Source: Chloroflexota bacterium (GTDB lineage Bacteria > Chloroflexota > Anaerolineae > Promineifilales > Promineifilaceae). From it: 15,064 bases of DNA. Position 1 is the first letter of the stretch; every line of letters starts with the position of its first letter. The notes beneath the pieces are model-generated. The model had not been told where the DNA came from. It worked only from the letters and a program-made list of their open reading frames with translations, and made no database searches. The DNA is taken from contig JAAEOP010000704.1 in the NCBI GenBank assembly GCA_024223125.1, forward strand, positions 1-15,064, read 5' to 3'. Shown in pieces: positions 1 through 6,658 of the stretch. Both the position numbers and the translations under genes were made by a program.

Positions 1-141
1 GTTTGCCTCATGTCGCTTTCCTGAGATGCTCTGTTCACAGTTGAGTTTCCCCTTCTGCTAACTCAGGTCGGCTTGTAGGATGTTAGTATCTTCCTACAGA
101 ACCCTCCAGGTTCAATTCAATCTCGCCGTTTCACGGCGCAC
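1..141 (-). mobile_element. 5' end of a second group II intron (runs off window)
   Basis: On the minus strand, from 141 downward, the sequence opens with GTGCGCC and a short hairpin (CGCCGT-GAAA-CGGCG family), matching the GUGYG start and first stem of group II introns. A second hairpin follows (TGTAGGA pairing with TCCTACA), then GAGTT/AACTC and a GTGAAC motif, a layout familiar from domain I of bacterial group II introns. It begins only about 8 nt after the 3' end of the complete intron at 150-2611, so two introns sit almost back to back. The catalytic domain V and any encoded protein would be outside the window. Identification rests on the start consensus and stem layout only; a domain I remnant is the alternative. 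Confidence 0.55.
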
Positions 142-149
142 TACCCGTA

Positions 150-190
150 GTCGGGTAGCAAGAGGTCATTGCTGACCTCCCGCCCCCTAA
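150..190 (-). ncRNA. Group II intron domain VI with branch-point A
   Basis: Just 3' of domain V on the minus strand is a stem (GAGGTCA / TGACCTC, loop GCAA) with outer pairing GC/GC and GGG/CCC. In the descending strand GCTACCC an A is unpaired; it lies seven nucleotides from the proposed 3' end (ACCCGAC), the usual position of the lariat branch point. A 3' end three bases later (…GACTAC) also ends in AC and cannot be fully excluded, but fits the branch distance less well. Confidence 0.75.
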
Positions 191-224
191 GAACGGAGCA
201 GGATTGTTTCCAATCACTCCGCTC
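191..224 (-). ncRNA. Group II intron domain V (catalytic hairpin)
   Basis: Read on the minus strand this is a 34-nt hairpin starting GAGCGGAGTG and ending TGCTCCGTTC, with apical stem ATTG/CAAT closed around a GAAA tetraloop. Length, tetraloop, the AGC triad at positions 2-4 and the two-base bulge in the 3' strand are the hallmarks of the catalytic domain V. It lies 7 nt downstream of the maturase stop codon, as expected when the ORF sits in domain IV. Confidence 0.92.
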
Positions 225-231
225 AAGCCAT

Positions 232-1986
232 TCAAACGCCCTGGAGAGGACGCGGTTTCACAACTTCTAAACCTCGGTTATGGACTTGACTGTGGCAGTT
301 TGGGTGTAGCAGAACTCGGTTTTCTGTTCCATCATGTCCACCATAAACTCGCCAAACAATGTGGTGGCTATGCCATCCTGATTGTTTGGTGATTTTCTGC
401 TGACAGATAGGACAGATACCGCGTTGAGCCAGCCATAGGTTTCGCAGGTCATCTTGTCCTCGCAAGCGTGACATCATTTTGGCATCAATCCGTTTCTCAA
501 AGTAGGTTTCCCATTGTGGGTCATATGGATTCGCCTTGCCTTTAACTTTCGTATGGCGTTGAATTGAGGTTTTAGCTGCTGAGGCTAACCATATCCGTTG
601 GGGTTTGCCCGCTTTGTCGGCCACTGTGCCATTAAATGCCCACTTGCGACGCTGAGATGCCCCAAAATATTTCTGGCGTATCCATTCTTTCGCTCGTGAT
701 GGATGTCTGCGTTTAGCCCACCACCACACCGCTCGAAAAATATGGGCGTCAACTGAACTAAATGTCTGCTTACTTACCACGTGCCGATGATAATTCGCCC
801 AACCCAGAATGACAGGATTCAATTGTAAAACAAGGTGTCCTGCGGTGGCCGCTTTGTTCGTCTTGATGATTGAGCGAACCTTCTTCAAAGATGCTTTCAC
901 GTTCTTGGCAGATGGTTTGATCAGCAGTTTGCCATTATATTTGCGGATATTTTGACCGAGGAAATCGAACCCGTCTTCGATGTGTGTGATACGGGTCTTG
1001 TTTTCTGAGAGTGACAAGTCCCGTTCTTTCAGAAATGACGCGACCAACGATTTTACTTCGTCATTGAGCAGTTGTTGGCTGCTTCCTGTGATGATGAAAT
1101 CGTCGGCATATCTCACTAGATTTACCTTCGCTGCTTGTCCCCGTTTTGTTCCTTTTGGAAAACGAGCACGCAGTTCTGTCTCCAGGCCGTCCAGCGTTAG
1201 GTTAGCGATGACGGGTGAAATAATTCCCCCTTGAGGTACTCCCTCCTCAGTTGGATAGGGCCTTCCTTTGTCAACAAACCCTGCTTTCAGCCACTGGTGC
1301 AGAATGGGTTTTTCCAGCGAGATATGTTCTTCTAGCCATTTGTGGGAAATTTCGTCGAAGCAAGAACGAATATCGGCTTCCAATATCCATTGAGCGGAGT
1401 GTCGTTTGCTGAGGATGAGAAAGCATTGCTCAATGGCGTCCGCAGTTGACCGTTCTTTCCGAAAGCCATAAGAATTGGGGTCGCCTGTTGTTTCCGCAAT
1501 CGGGTCAAGAGCGAGCAGATACAAAGCTTGCATCGCTCGATCCAACATGATGGGAATACTCAACGGCCGTTTGCCTTTTCCACTTGACTTGGGGATGTAG
1601 ATACGTCGCAGCGGCTGGGAGCGATACCCATGCTGTCGCATTTTTCTCAATCCTCTCAGCTTGGCTTCTGGCGTTGACCATGTTTCACCATCTACGCCAG
1701 GTGTCCGTTTGCCCTGGTTTTCAGTCACTCGTTTCACAGCCAGAGCTTTGCCGCTAAACGAGCGGGTCAAGAGACGTTGCAACGCTTTCACCTTGCCCCA
1801 CCTCTTTTCCTGTGTCGCCTTCACAATACGTACTTGCAGCCGTCGCACATTCTGGTGTACCTTACGCCAATTGATGTCGTGCCATCCATCACCAGTGGGG
1901 GAGGACGCACCAGTTGATGAATTCGCTACTGCGGCTTCTGGGACATACAGGTCAGCCGCTGTTGCGATTGATTTCATCACTGCCAT
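232..1986 (-). CDS. ltrA: Group II intron reverse transcriptase/maturase with HNH endonuclease
   Basis: Intron-encoded protein that helps its intron RNA fold and splice, cuts target DNA and reverse-transcribes the intron during retrohoming. Domains in order (584-residue numbering): N-terminal RT0/RT region; fingers/palm with LEADIRSCFD (about 203-211); GVPQGGIISP (about 249-258); catalytic YADD (about 293-296); maturase/X domain with GWANYHRHV (about 395-403); C-terminal HNH nuclease with CPIC (about 525), HSHHIVW and HPNCHSQVH. I place the start at the ATG at 1986 because GGAGG lies 8 nt upstream; the frame continues five codons to a TTG at 2001, which itself overlaps that Shine-Dalgarno. 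All motifs look intact, so the protein should be active. No ACGGCCGT-type enrichment (one copy near 1566), unlike the host genes. Confidence 0.95.
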   Translation of the reverse strand: MAVMKSIATAADLYVPEAAVANSSTGASSPTGDGWHDINWRKVHQNVRRLQVRIVKATQEKRWGKVKALQRLLTRSFSGKALAVKRVTENQGKRTPGVDGETWSTPEAKLRGLRKMRQHGYRSQPLRRIYIPKSSGKGKRPLSIPIMLDRAMQALYLLALDPIAETTGDPNSYGFRKERSTADAIEQCFLILSKRHSAQWILEADIRSCFDEISHKWLEEHISLEKPILHQWLKAGFVDKGRPYPTEEGVPQGGIISPVIANLTLDGLETELRARFPKGTKRGQAAKVNLVRYADDFIITGSSQQLLNDEVKSLVASFLKERDLSLSENKTRITHIEDGFDFLGQNIRKYNGKLLIKPSAKNVKASLKKVRSIIKTNKAATAGHLVLQLNPVILGWANYHRHVVSKQTFSSVDAHIFRAVWWWAKRRHPSRAKEWIRQKYFGASQRRKWAFNGTVADKAGKPQRIWLASAAKTSIQRHTKVKGKANPYDPQWETYFEKRIDAKMMSRLRGQDDLRNLWLAQRGICPICQQKITKQSGWHSHHIVWRVYGGHDGTENRVLLHPNCHSQVHNRGLEVVKPRPLQGV

Positions 1987-2265
1987 CTGCTTTTCCTCCA
2001 ATAACGGTTTCTCAAGTTCTCTTGTGACGAAAGACCAAATGGAAGTCTGCCCGCTTGCGCGTGAGATAATGTTGCCGTTAGCTCAATCCCTATCCACTTC
2101 ATTACAAAGCGGCCTTCGCTTCTTCCATCCTCCTCTGCCCGCATACTCATCGGCTCACCTTGCGGTTGCCTACCCTTTTGGGGAAGCACACGGGTTTACC
2201 ACGTTTCGCCTGAATACCTGCGTGGGTTAGGTCTTGCCTTTCTGCCGGTGGTGCGACGACTACGA

Positions 2266-2286
2266 CAGGTGAACGTAAAACACCTG
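2266..2286 (-). other. EBS1 hairpin of the group II intron
   Basis: On the minus strand the stem CAGGTG/CACCTG presents the 9-nt loop TTTTACGTT. The loop segment TTACGT is perfectly complementary to ACGTAA, the six exon bases (2612-2617) directly 5' of the intron. A perfect stem presenting the exact complement of the exon end is the expected architecture of exon-binding site 1. Confidence 0.75.
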
Positions 2287-2460
2287 CCCTGACCACGTAC
2301 CTTTTGGTTCAAGCCTCGCATATTTCTACGCACAGCATCTTTGGCTTGTTCGTAATGACGACATTTATCGGCAATTCACATCTGTTGACCATACCACGCC
2401 ATCCTAGCTCCCAACCGCTTTGATGCTAGCAGTCACAACCGCCCCTCACGGTTTGGTTGT

Positions 2461-2474
2461 CATCCAAATAGATG
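2461..2474 (-). other. EBS2 hairpin of the group II intron
   Basis: On the minus strand CATC/GATG (extendable by one T-A pair) closes the 6-nt loop TATTTG. The loop pairs with TAAATA at 2617-2622 of the 5' exon (five Watson-Crick pairs and one G-U), immediately upstream of IBS1. It lies about 140 nt into the intron and upstream of EBS1, the order seen in group II introns. Confidence 0.65.
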
Positions 2475-2611
2475 AGGCTACATTGTCCCAGAAGCTTCGC
2501 ACCCCACCGTTGCCAGTGACGCACGTTTTGGTAGGATACCGATGGTAGTACATCGGGTTATGTTCTGGTTTCCCAGTCATAACAGTTATTTCAAGCGACT
2601 TCGTGTCGCAC

Positions 2612-2713
2612 TTACGTATTTACCCCATCTTTCGGGACAAGCGCAACATAAACACCTTTCGCAAATTCTTGGATTTGAAAATGGGCGGATTCAGGTAGTT
2701 TTGTGATTGGCAT
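2612..2713 (-). pseudogene. 5' exon: start of a metallo-beta-lactamase-fold-like gene, interrupted by the intron
   Basis: From the ATG at 2713 the minus strand encodes MPITKLPESAHFQIQEFAKG then VYVALVPKDGVNT, 33 residues. The 'F-x-I-x-E-F-A-x-GVYVAL' string resembles the N-terminal strand region of metallo-beta-lactamase-fold hydrolases; that is a family resemblance only and the metal-binding motif would lie further on. A strong Shine-Dalgarno (AAAGGAG, 2721-2727) sits 7 nt upstream of the ATG and a consensus promoter lies just beyond. The frame meets TAA as the last three exon bases, directly before the intron GTGCG. Because that TAA belongs to the exon (it is part of IBS1), splicing would not remove it, so the gene is probably broken, or my exon frame is wrong. 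Confidence 0.5.
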
Positions 2714-2736
2714 ACGCACGCTCCTTTCTTTTCAAG

Positions 2737-2765
2737 AATTTATACCGGATATCGGAGCGTGTCAA
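2737..2765 (-). promoter_or_regulatory. Sigma-70-type promoter of the interrupted gene
   Basis: Minus strand: -35 TTGACA (2760-2765) and -10 TATAAA/TAAATT (2737-2744), spacing 15 or 17. It is followed by the Shine-Dalgarno and ATG at 2713. An 8-bp inverted repeat, CACGCTCC (2717-2724 on plus) and GGAGCGTG (2754-2761), has one arm between -35 and -10 and the other over the ribosome binding site; it could be an operator. Confidence 0.65.
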
Positions 2766-2852
2766 GGGTTTTGAGAAACTTATCTTGGGGGTTGTTTACA
2801 GTCCGCGGGGCGATCGCCTGCCGACTGAAATAAACTTCTATTGCCAAAATCC

Positions 2853-2891
2853 GGGACAATTATTTCTGAAACGAGGGACAAATAATTCTGA
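2853..2891. repeat. Two 17-bp direct repeats in the intergenic region
   Basis: GGGACAATTATTTCTGA (2853-2869) and GGGACAAATAATTCTGA (2875-2891) differ at two positions, with 5 bp between them. They lie between the interrupted gene's promoter and the terminator of the beta-helix gene. They could be remnants of a mobile-element end or protein-binding repeats; nothing nearby decides between these. Confidence 0.5.
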
Positions 2892-2918
2892 TAAGTTTGG
2901 CGCAGGTCTTCGCCAAAT

Positions 2919-2950
2919 AAAAAGACCTGGCTCATCACCAGGTCTTTTTT
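2919..2950. terminator. Bidirectional intrinsic terminator
   Basis: Stem AAAGACCTGG (2921-2930) / CCAGGTCTTT (2938-2947), loop CTCATCA, with A-rich and T-rich flanks, so it can act in both directions. It follows the minus-strand beta-helix gene by about 25 nt. Confidence 0.85.
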
Positions 2951-2971
2951 GTTCAACACCCTTAACCGGGT

Positions 2972-3868
2972 CTATTGACGAATGTCATTATCCATCAAAA
3001 CATTTTCAAAATTATTCATCACCAGTGTGCCGCCTGTATTGTCATAAATCAGATTGTTGCGAATTGTATTGCCGCCGTACCCATCTAATCGAATGGCGAC
3101 GCCCCGGTTGCCGCGAACAACATTTTGCTGTTCTGGCCCAGCCTGTTCCTGGCTGTTGACGCCTAATATCACCCCATCTGCCATCAGGACGATGCCTTCA
3201 CCGGGATACCCCTGGTGGCATTCTACAATGTTGCCATAAATCCGGGCGCGAACTCCATCCAATGGCTCATTGTTTGTCTGCACATAGATACCGGTCGCAG
3301 ATTGTTCGCTTTGACCACAGTTGTTTTCCGGGGCGTCATCATCACCTATAACATTGCGGGCAATGATAACTTCGTGGGCGGGACCGTTGATGAGTACATT
3401 AGCATAGCCAACGCCAGCGCCATAAATACGTAGCCCTTCGACTTTCACATTAGCGGCCGTAATATGGAATACCGGCGTTGCCAGATTGTTTCCATTGACC
3501 CGTACTTCCTGACCTGGCCGAGCTATAATGCTCAAGCCAGCCTGGGTGATGGTGGGCAACGGCCGTGTCAGGACAATGATGTAATGGTTGGCAAATGTAA
3601 TTTCTGCGGGATGGGCGCTTTGGATGACGGCCGTTATTGCGCTGCGAAGTGAGCAATCGTTGGGCTGGCCACTGCATGGGAGTTGTTCTGGAGGATCATC
3701 GTCTCGGTCAACAATGGGTACAAGTTTGGTCGGTGTGACGTCCGTATTGCCTACAGAAGCGGGCACAACGGTTGCCCCGACTGCGCCGTTGACGACATCA
3801 ACTTCCGAAATGATAACAAAGCCTCCCAACAGCAATAGGAGCATGATAAAAAGGATTGTTCCACGCAT
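2972..3868 (-). CDS. Secreted/anchored right-handed beta-helix protein, CSLREA-like
   Basis: 298 residues. An N-terminal hydrophobic segment after MRGT (about residues 4-22) is a signal peptide or membrane anchor, so the rest is probably outside the cytoplasm. Residues 60-95 contain PNDCSLRSAITAV followed by HPAEITFA, resembling the CSLREA motif found at the start of many extracellular beta-helix proteins. The remainder shows repeating short strands of the parallel-beta-helix type, rich in asparagine and hydrophobic triplets (…VEGLRIYG…, …VIIARNVIG…, …IRNNLIYDN…). No catalytic signature is visible, so binding or an adhesin/carbohydrate-related role is only a guess. The start at 3868 is supported by GGAGG 6 nt upstream. 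It ends on a helix rung with no C-terminal sorting tail, so it is short for this group or the C-terminus is degraded. Confidence 0.75.
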   Translation of the reverse strand: MRGTILFIMLLLLLGGFVIISEVDVVNGAVGATVVPASVGNTDVTPTKLVPIVDRDDDPPEQLPCSGQPNDCSLRSAITAVIQSAHPAEITFANHYIIVLTRPLPTITQAGLSIIARPGQEVRVNGNNLATPVFHITAANVKVEGLRIYGAGVGYANVLINGPAHEVIIARNVIGDDDAPENNCGQSEQSATGIYVQTNNEPLDGVRARIYGNIVECHQGYPGEGIVLMADGVILGVNSQEQAGPEQQNVVRGNRGVAIRLDGYGGNTIRNNLIYDNTGGTLVMNNFENVLMDNDIRQ

Positions 3869-4210
3869 GATGCACCTCCAGCATTAAGCAGGCTTTCCAG
3901 AAAACGCTCTGAAAAACGGGCAAATATGGTTTCAGTTTTGCAGTGTGTCTATGATGATAGTTCCGGCAAAGTGATAAGTGTGAAGATGTTTACAGTGTAG
4001 CCGAAAATATTTAATAGCGTGTGGTTCACTTAACAATGGCGGCGTAAAGTTCGGCCGTATCAAGTATTTCTGTTTTGAGGATGGCTTTAATGCTTATAGA
4101 AGGTAACGACACAGACGCATGAAAGGTTCCCTGATAATGGGGCAATTGCTCAAATTTCAGCTAAAATAGTGATGTTTCATAATTTTCATATATCTCTTTT
4201 AAGGAGGCAC
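3869..4210. other. Divergent intergenic region
   Basis: 342 bp between two divergently transcribed genes. It must hold both promoters. For the plus-strand peptide gene a possible -10 CATAAT lies near 4178, with a weak TTTCAG 17 bp upstream. No gene, long repeat or RNA fold stands out, apart from one CGGCCG palindrome near 4053. Confidence 0.5.
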
Positions 4211-4330
4211 ATGATGCAACCAGACCCGATTGGCTTAACAATTATGGGGCTAACACTTTTATTGATTGTGGCCGCGGCTACCATTCCGGCCGTTCAGCAG
4301 CGCCGCAGTGAACAAGAAGGTGAAGAATAA
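4211..4330 (+). CDS. 39-residue single-pass membrane peptide, unknown function
   Basis: Begins MMQPDPIGLTIMGLTLLLIV and ends RRSEQEGEE. One hydrophobic span (about residues 8-28) is followed by a basic then acidic tail, suggesting a small inner-membrane protein with the charged end in the cytoplasm. Translation support is unusually good: AAGGAGG lies 4-10 nt upstream of the ATG and an intrinsic terminator follows within 5 nt of the stop, so this is a complete monocistronic unit. A CGGCCG palindrome sits inside the coding sequence, as in neighbouring host genes. Short enough to be missed by automatic annotation. No family recognised. Confidence 0.75.
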   Translation: MMQPDPIGLTIMGLTLLLIVAAATIPAVQQRRSEQEGEE

Positions 4331-4332
4331 AA

Positions 4333-4358
4333 AAGCCCGCCATTTGGCGGGCTTTTTT
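4333..4358. terminator. Bidirectional terminator shared by convergent genes
   Basis: GCCCGCC (4335-4341) / GGCGGGC (4346-4352) with loop ATTT, preceded by a run of A and followed by a run of T. It ends the 39-residue gene on plus and the ABC transporter gene on minus, whose stop is 10 nt away. Confidence 0.93.
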
Positions 4359-4367
4359 ATTCCATAT

Positions 4368-6314
4368 TTAGACAACCTGTTCTATAGGCTTGAATTGTGT
4401 TTCATACAAAGAGGCGTAAATGCCCCCCTTTGCCAATAATGTTTTGTGTGTTCCTTGTTCTACCAGTTGCCCCTTTTCCATTACCAGAATTTTATCGGCT
4501 GCTAAAATGGTAGAAAGCCGGTGGGCAATAACCAGACTACTGCGACCGTGCATAATATGATGTAACGCTTCTTGAATCAACGCCTCAGAAACGGAATCCA
4601 GGTGAGAGGTGGCTTCATCTAGCACTAAAATGCGAGGGTCTTTTAACACCACTCGGGCAATAGCAATACGCTGGCGTTCACCGCCACTCAAGCGGTAGCC
4701 CCGTTCTCCTACTACTGTGTCATATCCATCTGGCAAGCTGGCAACGAAATCATGAATGTTTGCCGCTCGCGCGGCCGTCACCATTTCAGCTTCCGTGGCA
4801 TCTGTCCGGGCATATAGCAAATTGGCGCGAATAGTGTCGTAAAAGAGATAGGTTTCCTGTGTAACCATACCGATATTTTGGGCTAACGAGTTGAGGCTGA
4901 CATCTTTGAGATCATGGTCGTCTATAAGAATACGGCCGTCGGTGGGATCATACAAACGAGGCATCATATATGTCACTGTTGTCTTGCCCGCACCGCTGGG
5001 GCCAACCAGAGCCACCAACTGCCCTGGTTCAATCGAGAAGTCAATATCTTGCAGCGCCCATCGTGTTTCTGTTTTCGGCGCAGCGCCATTTTCCCCTTCC
5101 CCATTTGCTTTAGCCTTGCCCCGTTTTAGATGGGCCTCGCTGCTGCCACCCCAACTAAAGCGGGCGATTTCGTCCAGGCCGCTTTTACTATCATCTGCTA
5201 TGACCTCGTAGCTAAAAGAGACGTTTTGGAATTGGATACGGCCGTTTACATTATCTAATTTTGCTGCCCCAGCGTTCTCTTCAATTTCTACCGGAATATC
5301 CAGCACTTCAAAGACGCGCTCAAAGCTGACCATACTTTGGGCAAACTCCACCGGCGCATTGGTTAAAGCCATTAACGGGCTGTATACCTGCGTCAGATAT
5401 GCGCCTAGAGCTACAATCGTCCCTATGGTCAACGTGTCCTGAATGACCATGTAACCGCCAACCCAATAGACAACGGCCGTACCCACCGCTCCCACCACAC
5501 TCAACATCATAAAAAAGGCACGGCCGACAACGGCCGAACGAATGCCAATATCCCGCACCTCGGCCGCATCTTTGCTAAAGCGCGTCATCTCCTGTTGTTC
5601 CCGGCCAAACAACTTCACCAGCATCGCCCCGCTGACATTCAGCGTCTCATTCATTGTGCTATTCATTTCGGCATTATGCACCATGGATTGCCGCCGCAGA
5701 TCGCGCAGAATACGGCCGATGCGCCGTGCCGGTAAAACAAACAGAGGCAGGATTGCCAGAGCTAACAGCGTCAGCCGCCATTCCAAAATTAGCATAATGG
5801 CTAAAACGCCAACCAACGAGACAATATTGGAAACAATCGTCACAATGGTGTCGCTGATGGCTCGCTGCGCTCCAATGACATCATTATTCAGGCGCGACAT
5901 CAATTCGCCGGTGCGCGTTTCCGTGAAGAAGCGCAGCGACATGCGCTGCATATGGTCGTACAAAGAACGCCGTAAATCGTAAATCACCCCTTCTCCAATT
6001 TCTGAATTGAGCTTACGCTGGCCTACGCCAATGGCGCCGTTCACCAGGGGAATGGCTACCATGCCCAGCGCCAACATCGTTAACATTCCCACATTCTGGT
6101 CGGGAATAGCCACATCAATTAACTGCCGCAGAAGCAAAGGGGACATGAGCGTCAACCCTGTAATTAGAAAAATTGTAATGAGTAGGCCGACAACTTTGGG
6201 ACGATACGGCCGTGCAAACCCCCACACTCGCAGTATCAATTCTCTATTGATTGCCGGTTTCTCTTTTTTATCGTCGTGGGAAATATAGGCCCACCAACCA
6301 CCGCCATGAAACAC
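4368..6314 (-). CDS. ABC exporter half-transporter (fused TMD-NBD)
   Basis: 648 residues; an ATP-driven exporter subunit that should work as a dimer in the inner membrane (MsbA/LmrA/BmrA-type architecture). The transmembrane domain covers about residues 38-335. The nucleotide-binding domain has Walker A GPSGAGKTT (438-446), Q-loop TQE (485-487), signature LSGGERQ (542-548), Walker B ILVLDEATS (562-570) and H-loop IAHRLST (H598), all intact, so it should hydrolyse ATP. The start is a GTG at 6314, chosen because GGAGG lies 6 nt upstream; an ATG at 6307 is out of frame. Odd feature: about 45 extra residues, charged and glycine-rich (roughly 372-416), sit between the A-loop tyrosine (SYE, 368-370) and RWALQDIDF, where most relatives continue directly. 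Substrate cannot be inferred; lipids and drugs are the usual classes. Confidence 0.93.
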   Translation of the reverse strand: MFHGGGWWAYISHDDKKEKPAINRELILRVWGFARPYRPKVVGLLITIFLITGLTLMSPLLLRQLIDVAIPDQNVGMLTMLALGMVAIPLVNGAIGVGQRKLNSEIGEGVIYDLRRSLYDHMQRMSLRFFTETRTGELMSRLNNDVIGAQRAISDTIVTIVSNIVSLVGVLAIMLILEWRLTLLALAILPLFVLPARRIGRILRDLRRQSMVHNAEMNSTMNETLNVSGAMLVKLFGREQQEMTRFSKDAAEVRDIGIRSAVVGRAFFMMLSVVGAVGTAVVYWVGGYMVIQDTLTIGTIVALGAYLTQVYSPLMALTNAPVEFAQSMVSFERVFEVLDIPVEIEENAGAAKLDNVNGRIQFQNVSFSYEVIADDSKSGLDEIARFSWGGSSEAHLKRGKAKANGEGENGAAPKTETRWALQDIDFSIEPGQLVALVGPSGAGKTTVTYMMPRLYDPTDGRILIDDHDLKDVSLNSLAQNIGMVTQETYLFYDTIRANLLYARTDATEAEMVTAARAANIHDFVASLPDGYDTVVGERGYRLSGGERQRIAIARVVLKDPRILVLDEATSHLDSVSEALIQEALHHIMHGRSSLVIAHRLSTILAADKILVMEKGQLVEQGTHKTLLAKGGIYASLYETQFKPIEQVV

Positions 6315-6352
6315 GTTTAACCTCCAAAGAATAATGAATCTTTACTTCACAC

Positions 6353-6379
6353 TTCACAATTCATTGTTCACAATTCATT
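6353..6379. repeat. 13-bp direct repeat, 14-bp period
   Basis: TTCACAATTCATT occurs at 6353-6365 and again at 6367-6379, one base apart, preceded by a related ACTTCAC. It lies directly upstream of the ABC transporter ribosome binding site, in the likely promoter region. It resembles in style the microrepeat clusters at 13711-13836 and 14722-14790. Confidence 0.8.
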
Positions 6380-6586
6380 ATTTTCTAGTATCACCCAAAA
6401 ACAGTTCGCCGGGTACTGGTAAAAAGGATAGGTTTACGTTATTGGCATGAAGCGCCCACTCTGTCGTAAAATCAGATTTTGAATTAACCCATCATATCTC
6501 AGAAGGAATCTTATGTCCCTGGCCTACTCGTCTTACTTAAAAATTAGACCGCGATTTATGAGCTATCCGCACTGATTTGTAAATGT
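6380..6586. other. Divergent intergenic region upstream of kynureninase
   Basis: No convincing gene. It must contain the promoters for the ABC transporter (minus) and kynureninase (plus), but I see no clear -35/-10 pair. It ends in the folded leader described at 6587. Confidence 0.4.
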
Positions 6587-6650
6587 GTTGCCGTAAGGCA
6601 AGATGCTATCTTGTCAGACAAAACGCTGTTTTGTCCGGCAACTAAGGAGA
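6587..6650 (+). promoter_or_regulatory. Three-way-junction leader RNA directly upstream of kynureninase
   Basis: Outer stem GTTGCCG (6587-6593) / CGGCAAC (6636-6642) encloses two hairpins, each with the loop GCT: CAAGAT/ATCTTG (6599-6613) and GACAAAAC/GTTTTGTC (6617-6635). All three stems are perfectly complementary. The Shine-Dalgarno AAGGAGA (6644-6650) starts two bases after the closing stem and the ATG is at 6659. The fold could control translation or mRNA stability of kynU, or be an inserted palindromic repeat. It matches no riboswitch class I can recall. Confidence 0.65.
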
Positions 6651-6658
6651 TCTGATTC

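Larger units (their letters stand above)
150..2611 (-). mobile_element. Group II intron with encoded maturase (complete, ~2.46 kb)
   Basis: A self-splicing retroelement lying on the minus strand. The 5' end is GTGCGAC at 2611, followed by the stem GCGAC/GTCGC. The RNA domains flank a reverse-transcriptase/maturase gene; a 34-nt domain V (191-224) and a branch-point domain VI (150-190) close the element, whose last bases read CTACCCGAC. Boundaries are supported by pairings: EBS1 hairpin loop (2272-2280) matches the last six 5'-exon bases ACGTAA, and EBS2 hairpin loop (2465-2470) matches the bases just upstream (TAAATA, one G-U). The 625 nt between the 5' end and the ORF start and the total length are normal for ORF-bearing group II introns. 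The host-genome palindrome CGGCCG is nearly absent here, consistent with acquisition by transfer. Confidence 0.9.

Noticed and set aside
25..32. AGCATCT in the second intron fragment complements AGATGCT upstream of 2333.
   Set aside because: Once 2333 is dropped as an intron boundary the match has no structural meaning; a 7-base match can arise by chance.
1661..2230. 189-codon plus-strand frame over the maturase 5' region.
   Set aside because: Antisense to the maturase N-terminus and intron RNA domains; composition is a frame shadow.
2319..2333. GTGCGTAG on the minus strand as the 5' end of the maturase intron.
   Set aside because: It leaves only ~350 nt before the ORF, too short for domains I-III, and lacks matching exon pairings; GTGCGAC at 2611 has both EBS1 and EBS2 matches.
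2707..3159. Plus-strand open frame over 2707-3159 and others opposite the beta-helix, ABC and maturase genes.
   Set aside because: No ribosome binding site or protein-like pattern; antisense to well-supported genes.
6305..6307. ATG near the ABC transporter start.
   Set aside because: Out of frame with the transporter; the GTG at 6314 is in frame and correctly spaced from GGAGG.
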